Below, piece by piece: positions 1-7,917 of a stretch of 64,000 nucleotides of DNA (position 1 is the first letter of the stretch; each line of letters opens with the position of its first letter). The position numbers were made by a program, and so were the translations under genes. The DNA comes from Photobacterium sp. TY1-4 (GTDB taxonomy: Bacteria; Pseudomonadota; Gammaproteobacteria; Enterobacterales; Vibrionaceae). Under the pieces are notes generated by a model. The model did not search any database and was not told the origin of the DNA. It saw only the letters and a list, made by a program, of their open reading frames with translations. Location: the NCBI RefSeq assembly GCF_025398175.1, contig NZ_CP099734.1, positions 930,001 through 994,000 of the forward strand. Reading direction: 5' to 3'.

Positions 1-344
1 TCGTGATCTAGGGTGTTGCCGTTCAGCAAATTGATGTTTTCTTCTTGAATATCAATATGGTTAAAGAAGTTATTATACATGAAGCTACGGTATGACTCCG
101 GATGGTCGGCCGGGATCCCGATATACTCATCCATGTTGAAGGTCACCACGTGCTTGAAACTTACTTCTCCGGCTTTATAAAGCTCAATCAAGCGCTTATA
201 TGTCGCCAGTGGTGTTCCGCCCGTCGGCAGACCCAGAACAAAGGGACGTTCAGCTGTAGGTTGAAATTTATTAATACGATCAGCGATATAGCGCGCTGAC
301 CACAGACCAACATCTTTCGCATCTTGCAGTGGGATTAGTCTCAC
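1..344 (-). CDS. nagB: glucosamine-6-phosphate deaminase, 5' part only
   Basis: NagB converts glucosamine-6-phosphate to fructose-6-phosphate and ammonia, the last step of N-acetylglucosamine catabolism in the cytoplasm. The first 114 codons are present and the gene runs off the left edge. The N-terminus reads [13 protein letters not shown] if the GTG at 344 is the start, and it continues with the family segments [11 protein letters not shown] and [19 protein letters not shown] ribosome site lies just upstream of the GTG. The gene diverges from nagE across a 252-bp region carrying NagC-like and CRP-like sites, the usual arrangement. Identification is firm; the start is chosen by alignment to E. 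coli NagB from memory. Confidence 0.93.
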   Translation of the reverse strand, partial: MRLIPLQDAKDVGLWSARYIADRINKFQPTAERPFVLGLPTGGTPLATYKRLIELYKAGEVSFKHVVTFNMDEYIGIPADHPESYRSFMYNNFFNHIDIQEENINLLNGNTLDH

Positions 345-395
345 GGTGACACCTCATTCCAGTAGAAAACACAATAAAATCGTAGCGGATTCATC

Positions 396-419
396 CTTTG
401 TTTTGAATGATAAAATAAG
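396..419. promoter_or_regulatory. putative NagC operator, nagB-proximal
   Basis: An AT-rich imperfect palindrome with the outer arms CTT/AAG and inner arms TTT/AAA lies 52 bp upstream of the nagB start. This is the general shape of NagC operators. Its centre (407.5) is 95 bp from the second palindrome at 492-513. Confidence 0.5.
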
Positions 420-463
420 TTTTATGATCGGGCTAGCAAAATCGCTCTGTCATGGCCTGAGCT

Positions 464-479
464 GGTGATAGTGATCACA
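464..479. promoter_or_regulatory. putative CRP site between nagB and nagE
   Basis: The sequence GGTGA-N6-TCACA matches the CRP consensus TGTGA-N6-TCACA at 9 of 10 conserved positions. It lies between the two NagC-like palindromes, as in the E. coli nag switch, so catabolite activation of one or both promoters is likely. Confidence 0.6.
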
Positions 480-491
480 ATTGTTGAGGTT

Positions 492-513
492 TTAATTTGC
501 GGGTCAAAATTAA
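492..513. promoter_or_regulatory. putative NagC operator, nagE-proximal
   Basis: A perfect palindrome TTAATTT-N8-AAATTAA lies 84 bp upstream of the nagE GTG. The arms and spacing fit NagC-type operators. With the 396-419 site it could form the repression loop known from E. coli nagB-nagE. Confidence 0.6.
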
Positions 514-596
514 TCTCTTACACTGCTGATAACTTAATCGGGTAGCTAAAATAAGTTATCCCTATCGCATCTGAGAAAACCACAGGGGGAATCAAG

Positions 597-2159
597 GTGA
601 ATATTCTTGGATATATGCAAAAACTGGGTAAAGCGTTAATGCTTCCCATTGCTGTACTTCCGGTCGCCGGGCTGTTACTGCGCTTGGGACAAGCGGATGT
701 GTTCGATATTCCATTTATGGCGCAAGCGGGTGGCGCAATCTTCGGTCAGTTGCCGTTACTCTTCGGGATCGGCATCGCGATTGGTTTGTCTAAAGATGGT
801 GCCGGTGCGGCGGGCCTGGCTGGTGCTGTGGCTTACTTCGTCTTGGATGTTACTGCTAAAACGATTGATCCTTCTATTAATATGTCGTTCTTCGGCGGCA
901 TTATTGCAGGTATTATTGCCGGCCATTCTTATAATCGTTTCCATATGACCAGCCTGCCACCGTGGTTGGGTTTCTTTGCCGGGAAGCGCTTGGTTCCTAT
1001 CATGTCCGGTCTGTTTGCCTTGGTGTTCGGTGCTGTTGCCGGTGAAGTTTGGCCGCATATTCAAGCCGGTTTGGACGCGTTGGCACATGCGGTATCCAGC
1101 TCTGGTGCGATTGGTCAGTTCGTTTACGGTGTGTTGAACCGTGGCTTGATCCCTGTTGGTCTTCACCATGTTCTGAACTCATACTTCTGGTTTGGTATGG
1201 GAAGCTGTCAGGTGATCAATGTCGAGCCGGTTGCCATCTTGAATGGTGCAACTCAGCTGTGTGTTGACCCGGCGCTGGCGAAGCAACTGGTCGTTGGTCA
1301 ATCACATGTCTTTGAGTTTAAAAACTCAGTGACTCCGGAAGTGACTGCTGTTGTGAAGGGCATTACTGAAACCGTGAACACTGGTGATCTGAACCGCTTC
1401 TTCGCAGGCGACAAATCTGCCGGCGTATTTATGAACGGCTTCTTCCCAATCATGATGTGGGGTCTGCCGGGCGCGGCGCTGGCGATGATCCTGGCTGCAC
1501 CGAAGCAAAAACGCAGCCAAGTGATGGGTGCACTGGGTTCTGTGGCATTCTGCTCTTTCCTGACAGGGATCACTGAGCCGCTGGAGTTCATGTTTGTCTT
1601 CCTGGCACCGGCACTGTATGCGCTGCATGCGGTCTTCACCGGTCTGTCTCTGGTGGTCGCCAACATGTTCGGGACGCTGCACGGCTTTACCTTCTCTGCG
1701 GGTCTGATCGACTTTGCCCTGAACTGGGGTCTGGCAACGAAGCCGCTGGTGCTACTGATGATCGGCATCGGTTTCTTCTTCCTGTACTTTGTGACCTTCA
1801 GTGTGGCTATCCGTGCCTTCAATCTGAAATCACCAGGCCGTGAAGATGACGACAGTGAAGAAACTGAAGCTGTAACGGGATCTCAGGAAACCGGTGAGCT
1901 GGCGAAGCAATACCTCAAAGCGCTGGGTGGCCACGGCAACCTGGAAAACATCGATGCCTGTATTACCCGCCTGCGCCTGACGCTGAAAGACAGCAGCCTG
2001 GCGGATGAGAAAACGCTGAAGGCGCTGGGTGCGATGGGTGTTGTGAAGCTAGGGACGAATAACCTGCAGGTGATTCTGGGCCCGCTGGCTGAAATTGTGG
2101 CAGGGGAGATGAAGAAAATCCCGGCTTCGGAAGACCTTTCTTCTGTGAAATTGCCTTAA
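597..2159 (+). CDS. nagE: N-acetylglucosamine PTS transporter, EIICB
   Basis: Membrane PTS permease that imports N-acetylglucosamine and phosphorylates it to GlcNAc-6-phosphate. The 520 residues comprise an N-terminal hydrophobic EIIC domain (about 1-400, with the family segment GITEPLEFMF) and a C-terminal EIIB domain whose phosphorylated cysteine is C455 in DACITRLRL. There is no C-terminal EIIA domain, unlike the roughly 650-residue E. coli protein, so phosphate probably comes from the separate EIIA-Glc (Crr). The GTG start at 597 follows an AGGGGG ribosome site. It diverges from nagB and is followed by a terminator before glnS. Regulation by NagC and CRP is inferred from the upstream sites. 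Confidence 0.95.
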   Translation: MNILGYMQKLGKALMLPIAVLPVAGLLLRLGQADVFDIPFMAQAGGAIFGQLPLLFGIGIAIGLSKDGAGAAGLAGAVAYFVLDVTAKTIDPSINMSFFGGIIAGIIAGHSYNRFHMTSLPPWLGFFAGKRLVPIMSGLFALVFGAVAGEVWPHIQAGLDALAHAVSSSGAIGQFVYGVLNRGLIPVGLHHVLNSYFWFGMGSCQVINVEPVAILNGATQLCVDPALAKQLVVGQSHVFEFKNSVTPEVTAVVKGITETVNTGDLNRFFAGDKSAGVFMNGFFPIMMWGLPGAALAMILAAPKQKRSQVMGALGSVAFCSFLTGITEPLEFMFVFLAPALYALHAVFTGLSLVVANMFGTLHGFTFSAGLIDFALNWGLATKPLVLLMIGIGFFFLYFVTFSVAIRAFNLKSPGREDDDSEETEAVTGSQETGELAKQYLKALGGHGNLENIDACITRLRLTLKDSSLADEKTLKALGAMGVVKLGTNNLQVILGPLAEIVAGEMKKIPASEDLSSVKLP

Positions 2160-2215
2160 GTTTTTGCTTTCCTTCGCGACTGAGGATGACTCATCGCCAG
2201 AAGGGAGCCCGGGAC

Positions 2216-2282
2216 TTGGCGGTAACCTAATGGGTTGCCTGGCAATATCCTCCAAGAAACCCCGCAATAGCGGGGTTTTTTT
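2216..2282 (+). terminator. nagE 3' hairpin followed by intrinsic terminator
   Basis: The intrinsic terminator is CCCCGC-AATA-GCGGGG (2260-2275) followed by a run of T. A second hairpin just before it (GGTAACC 2221-2227 with GGTTGCC 2233-2239) makes the 3' end unusually structured. Transcription from nagE should end here, about 100 bp before glnS. Confidence 0.85.
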
Positions 2283-2380
2283 ATCCATATCGACAAACAA
2301 TGCATACTATTTGTTGAGTCGTGACCCATATTTATGGATCATAGAGAATCCAAATCCTGTAAGCACACGAGGTGTCTTTG

Positions 2381-4045
2381 ATGAGTGAGTCTGAAGCTCG
2401 TCCAACTAACTTTATCCGCCAGATCATCGATGCGGATCTAGCCAGTGGCAAACATACAAGCGTTCATACCCGATTCCCGCCGGAGCCGAATGGCTACTTG
2501 CATATCGGTCATGCGAAATCCATCTGCTTGAACTTCGGCATTGCTCAAGACTATCAGGGTCAATGTAATCTTCGTTTTGATGATACCAACCCTGAAAAAG
2601 AAGACATCGAATACGTTGAGTCGATTAAGAACGATGTTCACTGGTTGGGCTTTGAGTGGGACGGTGAGATTTGTTATTCATCGAACTACTTCGACCAGCT
2701 ACACGGGTATGCGATTGAATTGATTAATAAAGGTTTAGCCTATGTTGATGAGCTGAGCCCTGAACAAATCCGCGAGCTCCGTGGAACACTGACCGAGCCT
2801 GGGAAACCAAGCCCGTACCGTGATCGTCCGGTTGAAGAAAGCCTGGCGCTGTTCGAGTCCATGAAAAATGGCGAAGTGGAAGAAGGCAAGATGTGCCTGC
2901 GTGCCAAGATCGACATGGCGTCACCATTTATGGTGATGCGCGATCCGGTGTTGTACCGGGTCCGTTTCGCGACACACCACCAAACCGGTGACAAGTGGTG
3001 CATCTATCCGATGTACGATTTCACGCATTGTATTTCCGATGCGCTGGAAGGGATCACACACTCGATTTGTACCCTGGAGTTCATGGATAACCGCCGTCTG
3101 TATGACTGGGTTCTGGACAATATCACCATTGACTGTCGCCCGCACCAGTATGAGTTCAGCCGCCTGAACCTTGAATATACGGTGATGTCGAAGCGTAAAC
3201 TGAATCAGCTGGTGACCGAAAAACTGGTTTCCGGTTGGGATGATCCGCGGATGCCGACGATTTCTGGTCTGCGCCGCCGTGGTTTCACATCTGCTTCTAT
3301 CCGTGAGTTCTGTAAGCGTATTGGTGTGACCAAGCAGGACAACACCATTGAGATGAGCTCGCTGGAGTCCTGTATCCGTGACGACTTGAACGAGAATGCA
3401 CCACGTGCGATGGCTGTGCTGGACCCGATCAAAGTGGTTATCGAGAACTTTGACGGTGCCACGGAACTGCTGGAAGTTGCCAACCATCCGAACAAACCGG
3501 AAATGGGCAGCCGCCAGGTGCCGTTCAGCCGCGAAGTCTACATCGAGCGTGAAGATTTCCGTGAAGAAGGGAATAAAAAGTACAAGCGTCTGGTGCTGGG
3601 CAAAGAAGTCCGCCTGCGCGGGGCGTACGTCATCAAAGCTGAGCGTATCGAGAAAGACGAAGACGGCAACATTACCACCATTTTCTGTACATATGATCCA
3701 GACACCTTGGGTCAAAACCCGGCTGATGGCCGTAAAGTGAAAGGGGTGATTCACTGGGTTTCTGCCGAGGCAGGTGTTCCTGCGGAGTTCCGTCTGTATG
3801 ATCGCCTGTTCACCATCCCGAACCCGGGTGCAGCGGAAGACTTCCTGGCGGTGATTAACCCTGAATCACTGACGTTGAAGCAGGGCTTTGTTGAGCCGTC
3901 ACTGGTGGAAGCTGAAGCTGAGAAAGCATTCCAGTTTGAACGGACCGGTTACTTCTGTGCTGACAGTAAAGATTCGAGCCAAGAGCACCTGGTGTTCAAC
4001 CGTACGGTCGGTCTGCGCGATACCTGGGCCAAGATTGGCGACTAA
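2381..4045 (+). CDS. glnS: glutaminyl-tRNA synthetase
   Basis: Class I aminoacyl-tRNA synthetase that charges tRNA-Gln with glutamine. The protein is 554 residues, the family's normal length, and nearly collinear with E. coli GlnS from [14 protein letters not shown] onward. The HIGH motif (HIGH at 41-44, in [12 protein letters not shown]) and the KMSKS variant (VMSKRKL) are both intact. The ATG at 2381 follows GAGGTG by 8 bases; a TTG nine bases upstream is in frame but has no ribosome site of its own. It appears to be a single-gene unit, with a terminator before it and another after it. A promoter is expected in 2283-2380 but no strong match was seen. Confidence 0.98.
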   Translation: MSESEARPTNFIRQIIDADLASGKHTSVHTRFPPEPNGYLHIGHAKSICLNFGIAQDYQGQCNLRFDDTNPEKEDIEYVESIKNDVHWLGFEWDGEICYSSNYFDQLHGYAIELINKGLAYVDELSPEQIRELRGTLTEPGKPSPYRDRPVEESLALFESMKNGEVEEGKMCLRAKIDMASPFMVMRDPVLYRVRFATHHQTGDKWCIYPMYDFTHCISDALEGITHSICTLEFMDNRRLYDWVLDNITIDCRPHQYEFSRLNLEYTVMSKRKLNQLVTEKLVSGWDDPRMPTISGLRRRGFTSASIREFCKRIGVTKQDNTIEMSSLESCIRDDLNENAPRAMAVLDPIKVVIENFDGATELLEVANHPNKPEMGSRQVPFSREVYIEREDFREEGNKKYKRLVLGKEVRLRGAYVIKAERIEKDEDGNITTIFCTYDPDTLGQNPADGRKVKGVIHWVSAEAGVPAEFRLYDRLFTIPNPGAAEDFLAVINPESLTLKQGFVEPSLVEAEAEKAFQFERTGYFCADSKDSSQEHLVFNRTVGLRDTWAKIGD

Positions 4046-4062
4046 GGTGCGCGAAGCTGCTT

Positions 4063-4092
4063 AAAAAAACCAGCCGGATGGCTGGTTTTTTT
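4063..4092. terminator. bidirectional terminator between glnS and fur
   Basis: CCAGCC-GGAT-GGCTGG (4070-4085) is flanked by seven A on the left and seven T on the right. It can therefore end both the rightward glnS and the leftward fur transcripts. Confidence 0.9.
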
Positions 4093-4147
4093 ATGGTTTC
4101 AGAGCCCGGGCAGAGCAGGCAGCTGTTGCCTTTGCCCGGAAGCGAGA

Positions 4148-4594
4148 TTATTTGCGATCGTGCAGCTTCGGATTTTCGTTGCAGTCCCCTTCCATGCAGT
4201 GACCGTATAGGTACAGGCTATGGTTGGTGAGTTTGACGTTGAAGCTGGCTGCAATGTCTTTCTGGCGCTCTTCAATGAGATCATCTGAAAACTCAATGAC
4301 TTTACCGCAATCCAGGCAGACCAGGTGATCATGGTGGTGTTGGGTGGCCAGCTCAAAGACGGATTTACCGCCCTCGAAGTGATGGCGGGTGACAATGCCG
4401 GCATCATCAAATTGGTTCAGAACGCGGTAAACTGTTGCCAGGCCAATTTCTTCACCGATATCAATCAGTTTCTTGTATAAATCTTCGGCACTAATGTGCT
4501 GGCATTCCGGGCTCTGCAACACTTCCAGAATTTTGAGACGCGGTAGCGTGACTTTTAAGCCTGCTTGCTTAAGTGCAGTATTGTTATCTGACAT
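4148..4594 (-). CDS. fur: ferric uptake regulator
   Basis: Fe(II)-dependent transcriptional repressor of iron uptake genes. The 148-residue protein has the N-terminal winged helix (about 1-80, LKVTLPRLKILEVLQ and the recognition region GLATVYRVLNQF). It is followed by the metal-binding dimerisation domain with the His-rich HHHDHLVCLDCG and HCMEGDC, where the cysteines bind structural zinc. The ATG is preceded by AGGAAA. It is transcribed alone, convergent with glnS. A Fur box upstream of feoA in this window (35587-35605) is a likely target. Confidence 0.98.
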   Translation of the reverse strand: MSDNNTALKQAGLKVTLPRLKILEVLQSPECQHISAEDLYKKLIDIGEEIGLATVYRVLNQFDDAGIVTRHHFEGGKSVFELATQHHHDHLVCLDCGKVIEFSDDLIEERQKDIAASFNVKLTNHSLYLYGHCMEGDCNENPKLHDRK

Positions 4595-4647
4595 TCGAGT
4601 TTCCTATTGGCTAGCCGCAGCAAAAAACGGTGCGGTAGTCGTTCTCA

Positions 4648-4668
4648 TTTATATTCATTATAAGGGAC
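4648..4668. promoter_or_regulatory. possible Fur autoregulatory site upstream of fur
   Basis: An AT-rich stretch about 55-75 bp upstream of the fur start reads, on the minus strand, ATAATGAATATAAATGA. That resembles one and a half of the GATAAT hexamers that make up a Fur box. Fur commonly autoregulates. The match is partial. Confidence 0.35.
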
Positions 4669-4730
4669 CATTAGGCAACAATAAACCTTAAAAAAAGAAG
4701 GGCTCTTCACAAGCGCGGACTTTTCCTTGG

Positions 4731-4758
4731 TTGCAAGTGTGTTAAAAAGATGTATATT
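4731..4758 (+). promoter_or_regulatory. putative sigma-70 promoter for the DUF4442 gene
   Basis: TTGCAA (4731-4736), a 16-bp spacer and TATATT (4753-4758) lie 35 bp before the GTG start at 4793. Confidence 0.45.
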
Positions 4759-4792
4759 AATCTCATCCTACCAGTTGGCAGAGGTGACATTC

Positions 4793-5299
4793 GTGAAAGC
4801 ACTCTTCTATCACCCCAATATTGTAAAGTTTGCCCTGAATCTGTGGCCGCCTTTCTGGGGTGCCGGGATCAAAATTCTCGAGATTTCTGACGATTACCGT
4901 CGCGTGACGGTTCGGCTGAAATTGCGCTGGTGGAATAAAAATGCCAACCGGACCCAATATGGCGGCAGTATTTTCTCGCTGACGGACCCGATTTATGCGC
5001 TGATGCTGATGGGGATTCTGGGCAAAGAGTATTACGTTTGGGACAAGCAGGCTGAAATCAATTTTATTAAACCCGGTAATACAGATTTGACGGCTGAGTT
5101 TGTGATTTCAGACGAGCGGGTCCAGGAAATTCGCCAGGCGACGCAATCCGGGGAGAAATATTTCCCGGAGTTTGTCGTGAACGTGAATAATGCGCGGGGA
5201 GAGATGGTCTCTCAAATTCGTCGCGTGCTCTACATCCGTAAAAAGCCGCAATACCGGGAAGTTTCGGTGGCCTCTACACCTTGCTCGCAGGAGTCCTGA
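4793..5299 (+). CDS. DUF4442 family hotdog-fold protein
   Basis: A 168-residue protein starting VKALFYHPNIVKFALNLWPP. It resembles the DUF4442 family, which has the hotdog fold of thioesterases; the segment RTQYGGSIFSLTDPIYALM is where such proteins carry the hotdog helix. The substrate is unknown and no function should be assumed. The GTG at 4793 is chosen because AGAGGTG sits 7 bases before it and because the upstream in-frame residues do not look like protein. It is a single gene with its own promoter-like sequence and a terminator behind it, lying between fur and fldA. Confidence 0.75.
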   Translation: MKALFYHPNIVKFALNLWPPFWGAGIKILEISDDYRRVTVRLKLRWWNKNANRTQYGGSIFSLTDPIYALMLMGILGKEYYVWDKQAEINFIKPGNTDLTAEFVISDERVQEIRQATQSGEKYFPEFVVNVNNARGEMVSQIRRVLYIRKKPQYREVSVASTPCSQES

Positions 5300-5325
5300 A
5301 TCTGCCGAACGGCCTGCTTGAGCCA

Positions 5326-5353
5326 TAAAAAACGCGCCGTTCGGCGCGTTTTT
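5326..5353. terminator. bidirectional terminator between the DUF4442 gene and fldA
   Basis: ACGCGCC-GTTC-GGCGCGT (5332-5349) has an A run before it and a T run after it. It serves both convergent genes. Confidence 0.85.
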
Positions 5354-5405
5354 AGCAAAGGTTTTTCGCTCAAGTTTTTAGCAAAAGACTTTAGCGGCGG
5401 GCGTG

Positions 5406-5933
5406 TTAGTCAGCCAGCTCAGCCAGGCACATTTCTTCGTAGATCTGATGAACCCATTTCTCAACGCGCTCGTCAGTCAGCTCCGGCTGGCGGTCTTCGT
5501 CAATGCACAGGCCGACGAAGTGATTGTCATCCACCAGGGCTTTGGATGCTTCGAACTCAAAACCTTCGGTCGGGAAGTGACCGACAACCGTTGCGCCTTT
5601 CGCTTCAACGATGTCGCGAACGGTGCCCATGGCATCACAGAAATACTCGGCGTAATCTTCCTGATCGCCACAACCAAAGATAGCAACCAGCTTGGTCGAG
5701 AAGTCAATTTGCTCCAGCTCCGGGAAGAAATCATCCCAGTCACACTGCGCTTCGCCGTAATACCAGGTTGGGATACCCAGTAGCAGCAGGTCAAAATTGT
5801 CGATATCTTCTTTACTACTCTTCGCGATATCTTTCACATCAACCAGTTTTTTACCCAGTTGTTTCTGGATCATTTTCGCGACAGCTTCAGTGTTACCTGT
5901 GTCGCTACCAAAGAAGAGTCCTACACTCGCCAT
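5406..5933 (-). CDS. fldA: flavodoxin I (long-chain)
   Basis: FMN-containing single-electron carrier that replaces ferredoxin and donates electrons to enzymes such as pyruvate-formate lyase activase and biotin synthase. The 175 residues are typical of the long-chain class. The FMN phosphate loop GSDTGNTE is at 9-16. The isoalloxazine-flanking segments are GIPTWYYGEAQCDWDDF and FGCGDQEDYAEYFCDA. The gene lies on the same strand as DUF2788 and ybfF, and next to fur across a small gene, as in other Vibrionaceae. The ribosome site is weak. Confidence 0.97.
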   Translation of the reverse strand: MASVGLFFGSDTGNTEAVAKMIQKQLGKKLVDVKDIAKSSKEDIDNFDLLLLGIPTWYYGEAQCDWDDFFPELEQIDFSTKLVAIFGCGDQEDYAEYFCDAMGTVRDIVEAKGATVVGHFPTEGFEFEASKALVDDNHFVGLCIDEDRQPELTDERVEKWVHQIYEEMCLAELAD

Positions 5934-6173
5934 AGTAGAGATTACCCGTAATTAATAGTTGACCGTTATCGCAATCATAACGGTATACATGAATCGAATC
6001 AGGGGAGGCCCCGAATGGCACTGACGGCTGGTGTATTCAGCAGCGGGTGATCTCTCCGCCCTGGTTGCCGTCATTACCCGTGGTGTTCGTGATTCAGGAT
6101 TTCCTGCACTTGCAGCGGCCGTATTGCCAAACAGTTGGGCCATGCTGCCATTCAAAAATGAGGAAACTGAATG
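5934..6173. other. 240-bp spacer between fldA and the DUF2788 gene
   Basis: No convincing gene is visible. A 67-codon minus-strand frame runs through it but has no ribosome site and a low-complexity, shadow-like composition. The region should hold the fldA promoter. No strong box was recognised. Confidence 0.4.
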
Positions 6174-6395
6174 TTAGCCGATGCCGGCCCCTTCCCAGCT
6201 TAGCTGGATCAGCCCTTTGGCGACAAAGCCGGCACAACCCAGACAAAGAACCACCCAAACGACTTTGCGTCCGAATGGCGGGACATTTCCTTGCTTAAGC
6301 ACATCTTTAATCGCCATACCGATAAAGAAGAAAATGGCAGCAAATAGCAAATCCAGACCAATGGATTCCAGCAAATCCATGTGCTCGTATAACAT
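6174..6395 (-). CDS. DUF2788 family small membrane protein
   Basis: A 73-residue protein with two hydrophobic segments (about 11-29 and 45-63) and a short loop with charged residues between them, so a two-pass inner-membrane protein. It matches what I recall of the DUF2788 family found between ybfF and fldA in Vibrio. The function is unknown. AGGAG lies 7 bases before the ATG. It probably shares a transcript with ybfF (74 bp upstream on the same strand). Confidence 0.7.
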   Translation of the reverse strand: MLYEHMDLLESIGLDLLFAAIFFFIGMAIKDVLKQGNVPPFGRKVVWVVLCLGCAGFVAKGLIQLSWEGAGIG

Positions 6396-6469
6396 TCATG
6401 TCTCCTTACTGCAGCAAAAGCCTGGTCAGGCGCGCACTATACCACAGACAATGGGCTGCTGTTAACGGT

Positions 6470-7234
6470 CTAAGCTGCTTGTAAAAAGTTCAGAATGACC
6501 CGGCTCACAATGTCCGGTTTTTCAGCATGTAACCAATGCCCGGTATTGGCAACCATATGCGCTTTTGCACTCGGGAACTGTCGGGCGATCGCGTCGCGAT
6601 GCTCGTTTTGAATGTATTCGGAGTTCTGTCCTTTGATGAATAAGGTCTTGCCGTGAAACGGCGGAACTTCCTGCCAGCCCATGATGGTGGCATAGTTGGC
6701 AATCAGGCCGTTGACGTTAAATCGCCAGCCATAACCGGTATCGGTCTTGGCAAAGGACTTGAGCAAGAACTGACGCACCCCCGGCTCCTGGACGTGTTGC
6801 GCGAGGTAGCGCTCGGCTTCACTGCGGCTGCTGACGGTGTGTTTGGCCACTTCCTGCAAGCCGGCAAAAACATTTTCATGGCGGTGAACCTGGTAATGGA
6901 CCGGCGCCATATCAAGAACAATCAGATGATTGAGGCGAGAGGCGGCCAGCTCGGTCAGGGCCATGGCCACTTTGCCGCCCATAGAATGACCAATCAGTGA
7001 GAAGCGTTCAATGTCGCATTGATCGACCACCCGTAAGACGTCAGCAGCCAGATCCTGGTAGGTAAATGTCTCGGTGTGGGGGGAGCGGCCATGGTTGCGT
7101 AGATCGACGCTGATCACTTTATATTGATCTTTCAATGATCTGGCGAGAAGCCCTAAGTTGTCGGCGCTGCCGAACAGCCCGTGGATCAAAATGATCGTTT
7201 CACCTTGCCCGTCGATTTGATAATGAAGATTCAC
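6470..7234 (-). CDS. ybfF: YbfF-type alpha/beta hydrolase (esterase)
   Basis: A 254-residue soluble alpha/beta hydrolase. The oxyanion segment IHGLFGSADN comes first, then the nucleophile elbow GHSMGG with S84, an acidic region and the late histidine in NTGHWLHAEKP. E. coli YbfF is an esterase with thioesterase activity on short acyl-CoA substrates; the natural substrate here is unknown. The position beside seqA, on the opposite strand, is conserved in enterobacteria and vibrios. It heads a probable ybfF-DUF2788 unit. Confidence 0.9.
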   Translation of the reverse strand: MNLHYQIDGQGETIILIHGLFGSADNLGLLARSLKDQYKVISVDLRNHGRSPHTETFTYQDLAADVLRVVDQCDIERFSLIGHSMGGKVAMALTELAASRLNHLIVLDMAPVHYQVHRHENVFAGLQEVAKHTVSSRSEAERYLAQHVQEPGVRQFLLKSFAKTDTGYGWRFNVNGLIANYATIMGWQEVPPFHGKTLFIKGQNSEYIQNEHRDAIARQFPSAKAHMVANTGHWLHAEKPDIVSRVILNFLQAA

Positions 7235-7250
7235 TGACGATTTTCTCTTG

Positions 7251-7296
7251 TTGATAACGCTTTACCGTAGAGTATAACCGCGTATCACGTTATAAT
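7251..7296 (+). promoter_or_regulatory. putative seqA promoter region
   Basis: TTGATA (7251-7256), a 16-bp spacer and TATAAC (7273-7278) form one candidate promoter. A consensus -10 TATAAT at 7291-7296 forms a second with a poor -35. Both lie just upstream of the seqA start. Confidence 0.4.
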
Positions 7297-7324
7297 CTCT
7301 CGGTGATTTTTAAACGGAACGATA

Positions 7325-7882
7325 ATGAACACTACGATGAAGAGTATTGAGGTAGACGAAGAGCTATATCGTTATATCGCGAGCCAAACCCAGCATATTG
7401 GTGAGAGCGCATCCGATATTTTGCGCCGATTGCTGATGATGCCTGGGCAGGACGGTGTGTCACGGCCAGAGGTGGTGATGCCGGTACGTCCGAAGGGGAT
7501 CGTGGTAAGTAAAGACGCAGGCAATGTGTCGACAACCGATCGGGTAAAAGAGATGCGATCGGTCCTGATCTCTGATGAATTTGCCGCTCAGGAGAAAGCG
7601 ATTGGCCGCTTCATGATGATTCTGTCCTCGCTTTATCGTATCGATCCAAAAGGTTTTGCCGAAGCGGCTGCAATCAAAGGTCGTACCCGGGTTTATTTTG
7701 CGGATAGTAAAGAGACGCTGCTGGCCAGTGGTAAAACGACCAAGCCGAAAGCGATCCCGGAAACGCCATTCTGGGTGATTACGAATACCAATACTGATCG
7801 CAAACGCCAGATGGTTGAGCAGCTGATGAATAAAATGCAGTTCGGCGGCGATATCATCGATAAAGTTTGCGGTGAAATTTAA
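7325..7882 (+). CDS. seqA: negative modulator of replication initiation SeqA
   Basis: SeqA binds hemimethylated GATC sites, sequesters oriC after initiation and organises newly replicated DNA. The 185 residues contain the N-terminal multimerisation segment ([30 protein letters not shown]), a variable linker (about 50-75) and the C-terminal DNA-binding domain with KGRTRVYFA and [14 protein letters not shown]. The ATG at 7325 has GGAA upstream. The ATG at 7337 (MKSIEVDEE) matches the E. coli start better but has no ribosome site, so the true start is uncertain by four codons. pgm follows 35 bp downstream, as in enterobacteria. Confidence 0.97.
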   Translation: MNTTMKSIEVDEELYRYIASQTQHIGESASDILRRLLMMPGQDGVSRPEVVMPVRPKGIVVSKDAGNVSTTDRVKEMRSVLISDEFAAQEKAIGRFMMILSSLYRIDPKGFAEAAAIKGRTRVYFADSKETLLASGKTTKPKAIPETPFWVITNTNTDRKRQMVEQLMNKMQFGGDIIDKVCGEI

Positions 7883-7917
7883 CTGGCGTAAGCCTCTTTA
7901 CTTACAAGGATAAGTTC

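Noticed and set aside
2921..3754. Long leftward open frame antisense to glnS
   Set aside because: It lies wholly within a certain gene on the other strand, has no ribosome site and has shadow-like composition. It follows from the codon bias of glnS.
5952..6155. 67-codon leftward frame between the DUF2788 gene and fldA
   Set aside because: No ribosome site and no recognisable domain; it probably just spans the fldA promoter region.
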